In this document: one piece after another, positions 26,376 to 35,542 of the stretch
Layout: the number at the start of each line of letters is the position of its first letter
Numbering within the stretch: position 1 is the first letter of the stretch
From: Methylocystis hirsuta
GTDB taxonomy: Bacteria; Pseudomonadota; Alphaproteobacteria; Rhizobiales; Beijerinckiaceae
NCBI RefSeq assembly: GCF_003722355.1
Contig: NZ_QWDD01000001.1
Coordinates: forward strand, 1,240,001-1,304,000
Direction: 5' to 3'
DNA length: 64,000 bases
The notes under the pieces: generated by a model
The model's database searches: none
Told to the model about the DNA's origin: nothing
Seen by the model: only the letters and a program-made list of their open reading frames with translations
Position numbers and translations under genes: made by a program

Positions 26376-27710
26376 CTATATCCCGCTCGATTTCGACGAG
26401 AAATTGAAGCCGTCGACGAGCATCGCCGGCGCCGCCGGCGCGCCGCCTTCGCCCGCCGCGCGCCAGGTCCGACGCGTTGGACCGAGCGCTTTGATGTTGC
26501 TGAACAGCTCGCCGAGCCGCTGATTGAAGCGCATGTTGCGCATCGGCGCGACGATCCGGCCGTTTTCGATGAGAAAATTGCCGTCGCGCGTGAGCCCGGT
26601 CAGCAGCAGGCTCTTCCGGTCGACGATATTGGTGTACCAAAGTCTCGTCACTAGAACGCCGCGCCGCACCGAGCGCACCATCTCGTCGATCGAAACGTCG
26701 CCGCCGGACATTACGAAATTGCGCGCGAAGGGAATGGCTTCCGATTCGGTCTTTTGCGCCCAGGCGCGTGAACGATAGAGCGTCGTCACAACGCCGTTCT
26801 CAACGAAGGCGCGGGCGCGATGCGGCACGCCCTCGAAACCGAAGGCCGCTTCCGGCGCCAGCGGGTCGGCGGGATCGACGCGGATCGTGAGCTGTTCGTC
26901 AAAGAGCTTCTCGCCCAAAAGCGCCCCCCCGCCGGGACGCGTGAAGAAGCTTCTCCCCTCGTCGGCGGCGCGCGCCTCCATTGTTTTGATGAGCCAAAAA
27001 GCGAACTCGGTCGTCGCCTCCGGCTCGAGAACCACCGTATAGGCGCCGGGTTCGAGATCGACGGGCGTTGCGTCATGCGCCCCCTTGGCGCAGGCGACGC
27101 GCGCGATCGCCTCCGCATTGAGACGATCCGCGAAGAATTGATGCGCGCCGGCCCAGCCCGACCAAGCGTCGGCGCGGTTGCGCGCCGTGGCGGAGAGATC
27201 GATTTCGCTGCGCCGCTCATAGGCGAAAAGGCCGGCGCTCGTCGCATATGCGTTGAATCGCCTTGCTGTCGTCGCGCAGCCGAAGGTGTCGACGCCGATG
27301 CGCTCGCCCTCCTCGATGACGCGCGCCGCCGCGTCGGCGAGGGCGTCGAGGTGCAGATTGGCGGTCGCGTCGTCATAGCGGTCGGAGAAACCGTAGTTCT
27401 GCGGGCCGAGCGGCGCGACATAATCCGGATCGACGGGCAACATCCGCGCGATCTCTTCCGAGCGCGCCACGGCGGCGGCCAATGCCTCGTCGTCGAAACG
27501 CGAGATGCTACAAGAACCGATGCGCCCGCCAATATGTGACGAGATGCGCAGATTGGCTTCCGCGCTCGCAAGATTGGTCGTCGCGCCGCGCCGCGCGAAG
27601 CGCAGACTCTGATCCAATCCGCCCTGAATCTGCACGGCGCAGGCGTCGGCCTTGGAACGCGCGAGAACTTTGTCGGCGATCGACTTTGCGTCGTCTGAAG
27701 AAAGGAACAT
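26376..27710 (-). CDS. pmbA: TldD/PmbA family metalloprotease subunit (PmbA/TldE-like)
   Basis: A 444-residue member of the TldD/PmbA family, the partner subunit without the zinc HExxxH motif. In E. coli TldD and TldE (PmbA) form a heterodimeric protease that degrades unfolded peptides and matures or destroys peptide products such as microcin B17 and CcdA. Seen are RRGATTNLASAEANLRISSH near the N-terminus and GLTRDGNFLIENGRIVAPM near the C-terminus. The ATG at 27710 shares one base with the TAA of the preceding gene. The subunit is separated from its tldD partner by two unrelated genes. Confidence 0.88.
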   Translation of the reverse strand: MFLSSDDAKSIADKVLARSKADACAVQIQGGLDQSLRFARRGATTNLASAEANLRISSHIGGRIGSCSISRFDDEALAAAVARSEEIARMLPVDPDYVAPLGPQNYGFSDRYDDATANLHLDALADAAARVIEEGERIGVDTFGCATTARRFNAYATSAGLFAYERRSEIDLSATARNRADAWSGWAGAHQFFADRLNAEAIARVACAKGAHDATPVDLEPGAYTVVLEPEATTEFAFWLIKTMEARAADEGRSFFTRPGGGALLGEKLFDEQLTIRVDPADPLAPEAAFGFEGVPHRARAFVENGVVTTLYRSRAWAQKTESEAIPFARNFVMSGGDVSIDEMVRSVRRGVLVTRLWYTNIVDRKSLLLTGLTRDGNFLIENGRIVAPMRNMRFNQRLGELFSNIKALGPTRRTWRAAGEGGAPAAPAMLVDGFNFSSKSSGI

Positions 27711-28474
27711 TAAAACAACTCGCTTTGAGTTGTTTCGTCCAATCGGATTACGCCCAGCAACTGCCACGTCTGCGGCCGCTTGGCCATATTACCTAATGCG
27801 AACACCATTCCCTTCTTAGGATAATCCTCATTGAACACGTGATTCATCCATTGCAGAGCGTCTACTGTCGAGGTTTCTTGGCTTTGGCGCCAGAACATTG
27901 CGTGTGCTTCCCAATCGCCATTATGGTAGTGATGAGCGCCGTCCTCGTCCTCGAACCTGAAGCTAAATTTGTAGGGCGTTGGCTCGAGTTCCGCGAGTTC
28001 TTCATCGTCGAGCATATCAGGCTGACGCGCGGCGAGGCGGAACACCTCACGCTCTTCAGAGATTTCTTCGGCTGTTTTCAGCTTCGATAGAAAGCGAGTG
28101 TTTCGAGGTCGAATAAGCGCAAGAGATTGACCATTCTGAGCTGCAGCCTTGGCGGACCCTAATAGCATGGGCGTCAGGAGACGGACTCTCTCGCTTTCTT
28201 TCAATCTGCCCTCAATTGCGATTGACTCCTCGTGCACGTGGCAACTTTCCACGCGCCTATCAGATTTCGGTCGACCGTAACTGAAGCTGACCCAGTCCCA
28301 ACGTGAAAAGCTATTGTCGCCTTTCAGACGGCGAAATCGGACAGGGAAAAGCCGCTTCCATCGCCGATCGGCTGTAACGCCCGCGCAGCAGACCGTTTCC
28401 CCATACTTCTTACTCGGCTGCGGCAAGGCTTTGACGAGAATGACAACGCGCTCTAATGGGGGAGAAATCTTCAT
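27710..28474 (-). CDS. Uncharacterised protein paired with DUF488
   Basis: A 254-residue soluble protein that I do not recognise. Visible landmarks are ERVVILVKALPQPSKKYGE and VCCAGVTADRRWKRLFPVRF at the N-terminus, an acidic middle (MLDDEELAELEP), a His-rich DGAHHYHNGDWEAH, and KRPQTWQLLGVIRLDE near the end. The ATG at 28474 lies inside the DUF488 gene, overlapping it by 65 bases, with GAGG about six bases upstream; the TAA overlaps the pmbA ATG by one base. Its base composition is clearly less GC-rich than tldD and pmbA on either side, which suggests later acquisition. An accessory role in nucleic-acid metabolism or defence is a guess. Confidence 0.75.
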   Translation of the reverse strand: MKISPPLERVVILVKALPQPSKKYGETVCCAGVTADRRWKRLFPVRFRRLKGDNSFSRWDWVSFSYGRPKSDRRVESCHVHEESIAIEGRLKESERVRLLTPMLLGSAKAAAQNGQSLALIRPRNTRFLSKLKTAEEISEEREVFRLAARQPDMLDDEELAELEPTPYKFSFRFEDEDGAHHYHNGDWEAHAMFWRQSQETSTVDALQWMNHVFNEDYPKKGMVFALGNMAKRPQTWQLLGVIRLDETTQSELF

Positions 28475-28925
28475 AGCGCCTCGGGAGATCGCCGTAGAGA
28501 TCGAAATGATTGAGCCCCATCGGAACCAGATGAGCGGTAACGATTGAGCGGTGACAGTGTTTCGGATCACGCTCAAAGCAGAGCAAGCAAACTGATTGCA
28601 TAACCGCTAATTCCGCTAGCACCTTCAGAGATGCTTGCGCGTCAGCGCTGCGAAGATGGTTGTTGTAGATTCGACGGAATTCGCCGAGACGACCAGCGCG
28701 CGCCGCGTCTCTCCCTGGCTTGGGGTCGCCGAGTTCGCTCAAGTGGTGGTAGGCGATGCCCTCTGCATTGAGTCTTGCACTCAACGCAGTTTTCGAAAAC
28801 CCTTTTTTGCGTGATATCGCAACAGCTCGGACATCGACGAGCGCGGCAATCCGCACGGCGTGAAGCGTCGCCATGAACCGCTCTATGTCGGTACCTTCGT
28901 AACCAATTGTGAAGACTGTGCTCAT
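28410..28925 (-). CDS. DUF488 domain-containing protein
   Basis: A 171-residue DUF488 protein of unknown biochemical function. Family marks are STVFTIGYEGTDIERF at the N-terminus, LVDVRAVAISRKKGFSK, AYHHLSELGDP and the cysteine/histidine motif LLCFERDPKHCHRSIVTAHL. The start ATG 28925 has AAGG upstream; it begins 17 bases after the tldD stop. Its 3' end overlaps the start of the next gene by 65 bases, so the two form a coupled pair. Composition is AT-richer than the surrounding operon. Confidence 0.88.
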   Translation of the reverse strand: MSTVFTIGYEGTDIERFMATLHAVRIAALVDVRAVAISRKKGFSKTALSARLNAEGIAYHHLSELGDPKPGRDAARAGRLGEFRRIYNNHLRSADAQASLKVLAELAVMQSVCLLCFERDPKHCHRSIVTAHLVPMGLNHFDLYGDLPRRYEDFSPIRARCHSRQSLAAAE

Positions 28926-28942
28926 TTTCGCCTTGTTGCGTA

Positions 28943-30475
28943 TCAGTCGCTCGTGTTCAGCACGCGCACATTGCGAAAGAGCGCCGGCGGACTGCCGTGC
29001 GAGACAGGGGCCAGCTGCACCGGCTCGGCCTTGCCGCAGGTGAAGGTGCCGTCGAGATGATAGGCGCTCGCATCGCACAGGCCCGAAAGAGAGTTCCAAA
29101 ATTGCGTGGTGCGGCCTTGATAGGCGCCGTCGCGCAGCAGATCGCCGAGCCTGCCATTCTTGATCTCATAGAACAGCTGTCCGCCGAACTGGAAATTGTC
29201 GCGCTGCTGATCGATGCTCCAGCTGCCGGCGCCGACGACATAGATGCCGTTCTCGACAGTGTTGATGAGATCGTTGAAGGAGCATTTCCGAGGATTGGGC
29301 TTAAGCGAAATATTCGGCATGCGTTGAATGGGAAACGTCGTGGGGCTGTCCGCATAGGCGCAGCCGTTCGAATGCGACAGGCCGATGAGATGCGCCTGTC
29401 CAAGCGCCATCTGGAAATTCCTGAACACGCCCTTTTCGACGATGGCGAAGTCCGCGGCTTCCGCGGGGGCGCCGTCGTCGTCGTAACCGATCGTGGCGAG
29501 CGCGCCGGGTTGCGCGCGATCGGCGACGATCGTCATCAATTCGGAGCCGAACTGCAGTTCGTTGAGCATATGGGGTTTGACGAAGCTCGTTCCGGCGAAA
29601 TTGGCCTCCCAACCGAGCGCGCGGTCGAGCTCGGTCGAATGGCCGACCGTCTCGTGAATCGTGAGCCATAGATTCGTCGGATCGATCACAACGTCGCAAT
29701 CGCCTGGCGTCACTGGCTTGGCGCCAAGCTTCGCGCGCGCCTCTTCGCCGGCCTGCGCAGCCTCCTCGATCAGGCCGGCGCCGACGACATAGTCCCAGCC
29801 GGCGCCGCGCGCCGGCGCCAGGCAGTCGCGCGTCGCGAAACGGCCGCTGGCGCGGTCGATGGCGGTCGCCTGGAAGTTCGGCGCGACGCGCGTGCGAGTT
29901 TGATGAATGCGGCTGCCAAGACTATTGGCGAAGAATCGCTCTTCGCAGGTCGCCGAAAGCGAGGCTGAACAAAAATCCGCGCCGTGATCGCGTGCGCTGG
30001 CGATGATCGAAAGCAGCAGGTCGGTCTTCTCGCCGACGGACACTTCAAGGGGGTCGACGCCCATCGGCATGATCCATTCGGCTTCATGCGCTGGCAGCCG
30101 CTCGAGCGCGATCGGCTGGAACTGTATCCGCTTCACCGCGCGGGCGTTCTCCAGCGCGCGCTCGACGCCGTCGCGCAGGCTCTGCGGATCGAGCCGCCGC
30201 GCGCCGTAAAATCCCCAGCAGCCGTCGAGCAGCACGCGCACGCCAAAGCCTTGCGAGGCGCGCTCGTCGAAATTCTCCAAACGGTCGTCCTTGGCGAAGG
30301 CGTATTCGCGCCGGGTTTCGCCGAGCCTGACGTCGGCGTAGCTGGCGCCGCTTCGCCTTGCGGCGGTCAGCGCGATATCGGCGAGATCGTAGAGCAGCGC
30401 GCGGTCCAACGCGAAGGCGTTGCCGCCCCTGGGGCGTGAGGATTCGGTCGTCGCAGGCGTGGCCGCAGGCGCCAT
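28943..30475 (-). CDS. tldD: TldD family zinc metalloprotease
   Basis: A 510-residue TldD-type catalytic subunit. The zinc motif HExxxH is intact in LTIHETVGHSTELDRALG, and GYDDDGAPAEAADFAIVEKG is the usual TldD segment. It acts with a PmbA/TldE partner in the cytoplasm to cleave unfolded or modified peptides. The ATG at 30475 is chosen because GGAG lies about nine bases upstream; a TTG at 30487 is the alternative. It is the first gene of an apparent eight-gene minus-strand operon extending to 23310. Confidence 0.9.
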   Translation of the reverse strand: MAPAATPATTESSRPRGGNAFALDRALLYDLADIALTAARRSGASYADVRLGETRREYAFAKDDRLENFDERASQGFGVRVLLDGCWGFYGARRLDPQSLRDGVERALENARAVKRIQFQPIALERLPAHEAEWIMPMGVDPLEVSVGEKTDLLLSIIASARDHGADFCSASLSATCEERFFANSLGSRIHQTRTRVAPNFQATAIDRASGRFATRDCLAPARGAGWDYVVGAGLIEEAAQAGEEARAKLGAKPVTPGDCDVVIDPTNLWLTIHETVGHSTELDRALGWEANFAGTSFVKPHMLNELQFGSELMTIVADRAQPGALATIGYDDDGAPAEAADFAIVEKGVFRNFQMALGQAHLIGLSHSNGCAYADSPTTFPIQRMPNISLKPNPRKCSFNDLINTVENGIYVVGAGSWSIDQQRDNFQFGGQLFYEIKNGRLGDLLRDGAYQGRTTQFWNSLSGLCDASAYHLDGTFTCGKAEPVQLAPVSHGSPPALFRNVRVLNTSD

Positions 30476-30535
30476 TAGTCGCTCCAAAATTCCCTCATAT
30501 GGTGGTCGTTTCGGCGGCGATTTGCAATCGCCGCG

Positions 30536-31225
30536 TTACGGTTGCGCTTCGCCGTTCCATCCGCACCTCGCGAGCCCCGCGCGCATATGTTCGGGCGGCG
30601 CGGCGACAGCTTCCACGGGCGGCTTGCCGTCCTGCATCGGCACGCTCACCGCGCGCGCATGAAGATGCAGAGGGGCTGAGTCCTCGCGGCGACCTGAGCC
30701 ATAGATCGGGTCGCCGAGAATGGGCCAGCCCATCGCCTGCGCATGCACGCGGATCTGATGCGTGCGGCCGGTGTGCGGCGTGAATTCGATGAACGTCAGC
30801 GCGTTGTCCGGACTTCCGCCAAGCACGCGCCAGGAGGTTCTGGCGGGCAGGCCCAGAGGGTCTGGACGCATCCACCAGCCGCGCGTGGCGTCGAGCCGTC
30901 CGAGCGGGAGGTCGATTTCGCCTTCTTGGCCCACGGGCGCGCCTTCGACCACCGCCCAGTAAGTCTTGCCGATGCGGCCGGACTTGAACAGCCTGCCGAG
31001 CCGCTCGAGGGCCTTGCGGTGGCGCCCAAGCACGAGGCAGCCGGACGTATCCTTGTCCAGTCGGTGGGCCAGCGCCGGCGGCCGGGGCAGGCCAAAGCGC
31101 AACTGGTCGAAGGCGTCTTCAAGGCTTGCGCCGCCCTTCGGCCCGCGATGGACGGCGACGCCCGCGGGCTTGTCGATGATCAGCATCAGCCCGTCGCGGT
31201 GGAGCAGGCGAGAGAGGAGGTCCAT
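30536..31225 (-). CDS. RluA family RNA pseudouridine synthase
   Basis: A 229-residue catalytic-domain-only pseudouridine synthase. The catalytic aspartate is in LAHRLDKDTSGCLVLG; other family motifs are GKTYWAVVEG and PHTGRTHQIRVHAQAMGWPI, followed by GDPIYGSG. No S4 domain is present at the N-terminus, as in the short RluA/TruC-like members. The target RNA cannot be named from sequence. Confidence 0.93.
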   Translation of the reverse strand: MDLLSRLLHRDGLMLIIDKPAGVAVHRGPKGGASLEDAFDQLRFGLPRPPALAHRLDKDTSGCLVLGRHRKALERLGRLFKSGRIGKTYWAVVEGAPVGQEGEIDLPLGRLDATRGWWMRPDPLGLPARTSWRVLGGSPDNALTFIEFTPHTGRTHQIRVHAQAMGWPILGDPIYGSGRREDSAPLHLHARAVSVPMQDGKPPVEAVAAPPEHMRAGLARCGWNGEAQP

Positions 31226-31260
31226 CAGCGGCTTATAGCAGCGAGGCGGGCAAGACGTCG

Positions 31261-32028
31261 CTATTTCACGGCCGGCGCGGCCTTTCCGAGCGAAACCGCG
31301 CCGCCGATGAACTCTCCATATTTGTGGAAATATTCGTCAGTCAGATGAACGCCGTCCCTCGTGTAACACCGCTCGTGTCCTTCGTAGCGATCGATGAAAG
31401 CGTCATATTCGAGAGTGTTGAGATCGGGATGGTCGCGCCACAGCGCGATCCGATATTTGTCGTTCACCTGACGCTCGCAGTCATCGTAGAAGCAGCTCAA
31501 TATCGAGCGCTTGAGGGCGCTGTAGAAATTCGGCGGCCTGAAATTCCGCTCGTTGACCCGCGGTATGGAGATGATTTCGACGTCGTCGACGTCGGCAAAA
31601 TACTCGACGAGCTTTTTCGAATATTCGACATAGGCCGATGCGCCGACGTGCTGAATCGCGTCGTTGACGCCGTTCATCAGGATGACCTTATCCGGCTTTT
31701 TGTCCTCGAACACGCGGTAGAGTTTGTATTTGGGGAATTTCTCGCGCAGTTCGCCGTAAAGCAACCGTGAGTTGCGGCCGGCAAAACCGAGACTGCACGC
31801 CTGGACGCCGCGGCCTTCGAGTCTTTTTGAGACGGCGCGCGGCAGTTCGGGGAGGATATTGCCGTCCGAGGCCCAGGATTCGCCGATGACAAGTATCCTG
31901 TAGGCGTCCGCGCCGCCGTTCACATTGGCGCAGTAGAGCGTCGGCTCATCGGACCGCTTCAGGCTGAGAAGCGTCAGCCCGCTTGTGACGGCCAGAACAA
32001 ACGCCAGCTTATGCGCCCCCGGGAACAT
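31261..32028 (-). CDS. SGNH/GDSL hydrolase family protein, membrane-anchored or exported
   Basis: A 255-residue protein with an N-terminal hydrophobic segment (LAFVLAVTSGLTLLSL) and an SGNH fold: the block I serine is in ILVIGESWASDG, the block III Asn in LMNGVNDA, and the Asp-His pair in TRDGVHLTDEYFHKYG. Such hydrolases often deacylate or acetylate surface polysaccharides. It follows an acyltransferase-3 gene on the same strand, a common functional pairing for O-acetyl modification of cell-surface glycans. Composition is a little AT-richer than average. Confidence 0.82.
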   Translation of the reverse strand: MFPGAHKLAFVLAVTSGLTLLSLKRSDEPTLYCANVNGGADAYRILVIGESWASDGNILPELPRAVSKRLEGRGVQACSLGFAGRNSRLLYGELREKFPKYKLYRVFEDKKPDKVILMNGVNDAIQHVGASAYVEYSKKLVEYFADVDDVEIISIPRVNERNFRPPNFYSALKRSILSCFYDDCERQVNDKYRIALWRDHPDLNTLEYDAFIDRYEGHERCYTRDGVHLTDEYFHKYGEFIGGAVSLGKAAPAVK

Positions 32029-32121
32029 GGCGAACCCATATCCCGGCGACTGGACTCAAGCAAATTTCTGGATGTGCTTGTCCCCGCGCGGGCGCTCCGA
32101 CGTCGGACCAGGGAAACCATC

Positions 32122-33165
32122 CTAGCCGAATGCGGGCGCGGCGTTTGCCGGCGTCGCCGAGGGGATCGCGCCCGGCGCGTCCATAAGCCGGCCATGCACC
32201 CAGGAGGCGCGCAATCTATTGATCGGCCGATCGAACAGCCGCCAGATCAGGTAGGAAGCGACGAAGATGATGAGCAGCGCCTCGGAGCAGAGCAGGGCGC
32301 GATCGAGATAGGAGCCTTCGCCGGTCTTCAGGGCGCCGATAACGGACCAGTGCAGCAGATAGAAGATGTAGGAGAGTTCGCCCAGCATTCGGTCCTTGGC
32401 GCCGCTCGCCTGCTGCGTCGTATAGAGCGCCCAGGGCGTCATCATCACCGCGATGACGAGATTCATCTTGTCGCTGAAGGCGAGCAGCTCCAGCTTTTCG
32501 CCGAGCATCACGTCCTTGGCGAAGATCAGCGCGCAAAGGAACAGCGTCGCGAGCGTCGTGAACAATGCGCGATAGGCGAAGGCGCGATCGGGCTTCAAGT
32601 CGTGGCTCGCCGCCGCGACGCCGATTCCAAAAAACAAAAGGAAAGGCGCGACCGTGGCGGAGCCGCCGAGCCAAGGCGCGCCGGCCGAAACGACAAGGCA
32701 AATCAGCAAGAGGGAGATGTTTTTCGAAATGAGAAAAATGATCGCCGGCGCGATAAGATAGAATTGCAATTCCACATCCAGCGACCAGCCGGGAATGTTA
32801 GCCTGGAACGGCAGCGCGCTGTAGCCGAGGATCAAGATGTTGGAGAAGAGCTGATGCATCAGCCCGCCGAAGGCGACGGGCGCGTCGCCGCGCCAGAGCA
32901 GCAGCGCCCAAGCGATCGCCGAGCAGAGAGCGAAAACCGGCGCGATGCGCCACACGCGCGAAACAAGGTAGGTGAAATAGGCCGACGTGGTTTTCGAATA
33001 GGTGTTCTTCCACATCGCCGCGACCCAGTAGCCGCTGAGCACGAAGAAGACCAGCACGGCGGACATGCCGAGGTTGAAACTGGTCGTGTGGTGGAGGAAA
33101 ACCGCAAAGGCTAAAGTTAGCCGCAGGGCGCCAGGAGACGCGAATTTGTCTGTTCCCATCGCCAT
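32122..33165 (-). CDS. Acyltransferase family 3 membrane protein
   Basis: A 347-residue polytopic membrane acyltransferase (OafA/NodX type). The catalytic His pair is in FAVFLHHTTSFNLG, and VFFVLSGYW plus the late LSYIFYLLHWSVIG are standard. The start ATG 33165 has GGAG at ribosome distance on the minus strand; the frame extends to 33210. Likely role, by family and by the adjacent SGNH gene, is O-acylation of an exported or surface glycan. Confidence 0.88.
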   Translation of the reverse strand: MAMGTDKFASPGALRLTLAFAVFLHHTTSFNLGMSAVLVFFVLSGYWVAAMWKNTYSKTTSAYFTYLVSRVWRIAPVFALCSAIAWALLLWRGDAPVAFGGLMHQLFSNILILGYSALPFQANIPGWSLDVELQFYLIAPAIIFLISKNISLLLICLVVSAGAPWLGGSATVAPFLLFFGIGVAAASHDLKPDRAFAYRALFTTLATLFLCALIFAKDVMLGEKLELLAFSDKMNLVIAVMMTPWALYTTQQASGAKDRMLGELSYIFYLLHWSVIGALKTGEGSYLDRALLCSEALLIIFVASYLIWRLFDRPINRLRASWVHGRLMDAPGAIPSATPANAAPAFG

Positions 33166-33450
33166 TGCTGCTCCACGTCTTGTCCACGGCTTGGCAGGAG
33201 ATTTCCTCAATGCGCGACGTCGACCTTAATCTTGATCAGCGCGTGGAATGCTGTGGCATGAGGTCGCGACGAGGGCCTTATGGCGCGACATTGCGTCGCG
33301 TTGCAGCGCTTGCCGCGGCGGTCGGCGCCGGGTTCGTCGCTTTGCGTTTGCGTGGGCGTAGAGTGGTCGGCGCGTGTGGTCCAAAACACGCCGACATGCG
33401 CTCCTAGTGCGCGATCTGGGCGACGTTGAAACTTTGCTTTACGAGGAAAA
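33166..33450. other. Divergent intergenic region with hairpin
   Basis: 285 bases between the acyltransferase (minus) and the crotonase (plus). It must hold both promoters. A hairpin with a one-base bulge is visible: GTCGGCGCGTGT (about 33369-33380) against ACACGCCGAC (about 33389-33398). No convincing reading frame or known operator was seen. Confidence 0.5.
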
Positions 33451-34251
33451 ATGGCGATCACATCTGCGACCCCGAAACTGCGCGTCACAATCGATTTCGG
33501 CGTCGCGCGCCTCTATATCGAAAATCCCGCCAAGCGGAACGCGTTCGACTTCGAGATGTGGCGCGCGCTGCCGTCGCTGCTGCGCGCCGTCGACGTGGCG
33601 GAGGAAGCGCGCGTCCTCGTCATCAGCGGGGCGCCGGGTCTGCCGTTCTGCGCCGGCGCCGACATCAGCGAATTCTCCAACCTGCGCGCGACGAGCGAAG
33701 GCGGGCGCATCTATGAGGACGCCAACGTCAAGGCGTTCGACGCGATTTCGAATCTTTCCAAACCGACGATCGCGGCGGTGTCCGGCTTTTGCATGGGGGG
33801 CGGGTTCGGAATCGCCGCGGCCTGCGACCTGCGCATCGCCGATGCGCAAGCGACGTTCGCAATTCCGGCGGCGAAGCTCGGCGTCGGCTATCCGCCGGCG
33901 GCGATGGCCTATGTCGTCGCCGCGGTCGGCCCGCAACTCGCGTTCGATCTCTTTTACACGGCGCGCCGTCTCACCGCGAACGAAGCCAAGGAGCGTGGCT
34001 TCGTCAGCCGTCTTTTCGCCACTGAGAGTTTCGAGGGCGCGGCGCATGCGCTCGCTGAAACGATCGCCGCTGGCGCGCCTCTGACATTGCGCGCCGCCAA
34101 GGCGGCGATCCGCGCCGCCGCGCGCCTGCCCGGCGCGTCGTCGCATGAGCAGTGCGAAGCGCTGACGAGCGCCTGTTTCGACAGCGCGGACTACATGGAA
34201 GGGCGCGCCGCGTTCCTGGAGAAGCGCGAGCCGAATTTTTCCGGGCGCTGA
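33451..34251 (+). CDS. Enoyl-CoA hydratase/isomerase (crotonase) family protein
   Basis: A 266-residue crotonase. The oxyanion-hole segments are LPFCAGADISEF and SGFCMGGGFGIAAACDLRIA, as in ECH family members. The usual catalytic Glu of the second block is not present in the standard place (AIPAAKLGVGYPP, where hydratases often have AKxGIxP/E), so hydratase activity is uncertain; isomerase, hydrolase or decarboxylase members exist. The stop lies nine bases before an IS630 element, so the gene escaped disruption. Confidence 0.88.
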   Translation: MAITSATPKLRVTIDFGVARLYIENPAKRNAFDFEMWRALPSLLRAVDVAEEARVLVISGAPGLPFCAGADISEFSNLRATSEGGRIYEDANVKAFDAISNLSKPTIAAVSGFCMGGGFGIAAACDLRIADAQATFAIPAAKLGVGYPPAAMAYVVAAVGPQLAFDLFYTARRLTANEAKERGFVSRLFATESFEGAAHALAETIAAGAPLTLRAAKAAIRAAARLPGASSHEQCEALTSACFDSADYMEGRAAFLEKREPNFSGR

Positions 34252-34259
34252 CGGGCAGC

Positions 34260-35436
34260 CTAGTGGGCCGATTCAACGATTTTGAACGGGAAGATTGGGT
34301 AGAGGGATTTGAGTTTGACGCGGGCGTCGTCGGCTGTGAACTGCCAGTCGGCCTTGGCTTGATGCTTGTTGCGGGCGGCGACCCAGGCCGCGACCTCGTC
34401 GCGCAGGGTGGCCAAATCGCCGATACGCCGGTCGAGACATTGCGAGGAGAGAACGCTGAGCTCGCTCTCTGCCATGTCGAGCCAGCTTCCGTGCTTCGGC
34501 GTGTAATGCCATTCGAAGCGCTCGGTCAGGCGGCGCGCTTCCTGCGGCGCAAATGCCTGGTAAAGCGACGCAGGCTTGTGCGTGTTCAGATTGTCCTGGA
34601 CGAGTACGATCTTTTCGGCGCGTGGAAACATCTCGTCCGCCACATGCTTGAGCGCATGGGCGTAATCGATCGCCGTGTGACGCTCGGTTACGATGGCATC
34701 CCGCCGTCCCTCGAGCGGCGCGAAGATCATGAAGATGCTGGCGGTTCCGTTGCGCTCATATTCATAATCGACACGCCGCGGCTGGCCTTTCCGCATTGCA
34801 ATGGGCGCGCGTGTCTCCTTCAACAGCTGCTTCGAGGTTTCGTCGAGACAGACCACCGGCCGCGCGGGATCATGCGGACGCTGATAAACGTCGAGCACGT
34901 CCTCCATCGCCGCGACGAAGCTGGCGTCGGCCTGCGGGGGAATCACCCACTGCTGCTTGCGATGGGGTTTGAGAATGTTTTTTTAAGACACGACCGATCG
35001 TGCTGTCGCTCGCCGTCTCGACGATTTCGAGCTCGACGACTTTCTTTTCCAGCAGCCGCAACGTCCAGCGCGCATAGCCTTTCGGCGGCGTCGAGCAGGA
35101 CAAGGCTATCAGCCTGGCTTCCTTCTCGCCGTCAAAAATCCGCGGCACGGAGGGACGCGTGTGCGGCTTGCGCGTCAAGACCGCGGCGAAGCCTTCCTCT
35201 ACGAGCTGCTTGCGCACCCGATAGACCATCGACGCGCTCGTCTCCAATTGTTCGATGATCTCGCCGTCGCTCAAGCCTTCGCCCGCCTCGGAAACGTCCG
35301 CCTTCAGCAAAATATGAGCCTTTACCAGCGTCTTCGCCCCATGCTTGCCCTTGCGCAGCATGGCTTCCAGATGCGCCCGCTCCTCGCCGCTCAAGCGCAC
35401 CGCATACCGCTTCACGCCGATCGCTTCCCGCGCCAT
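34260..35436 (-). CDS. IS630 family transposase, two frames (copy 1)
   Basis: DDE transposase in two overlapping frames. The upstream frame runs from ATG 35436 (GGGAGG upstream) and carries the helix-turn-helix region DGEIIEQLETSASMVYRVRK; the downstream frame carries the DDE residues in VVCLDETSKQ, VLVQDNLNTH and SWLDMAESELS. They join through a run of seven A (T7 at 34978-34984 on the plus strand): after VLKK the reading must shift by +1 (or -2) to continue ILKPHRKQQWVIPP. The upstream frame otherwise continues to 34870. The TAG lies in the terminal repeat. Confidence 0.88.
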
Positions 35437-35529
35437 CTTCGCCTCCCGAGGTCGAATCAATGGCGGAGCGAATCAGGAATCTTCAGCCGGGGGAAGCGTC
35501 CTATTCAAATTCGCTGAAGCGACCCACTA
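34261..35529 (-). mobile_element. IS630 family insertion sequence, copy 1
   Basis: 1269 bases including the TA at each end, the expected IS630 target duplication. The left terminus begins TAGTGGGCCGATTCAACGAT and the right terminus, read inward, TAGTGGGTCGCTTCAGCGAA, giving imperfect terminal inverted repeats of about 26 bases. The encoded proteins and the total length are identical to those of copy 2 (45450-46718), which lies in the opposite orientation 10 kb away. Confidence 0.92.
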
Positions 35530-35542
35530 GGCACTCGTTTGG

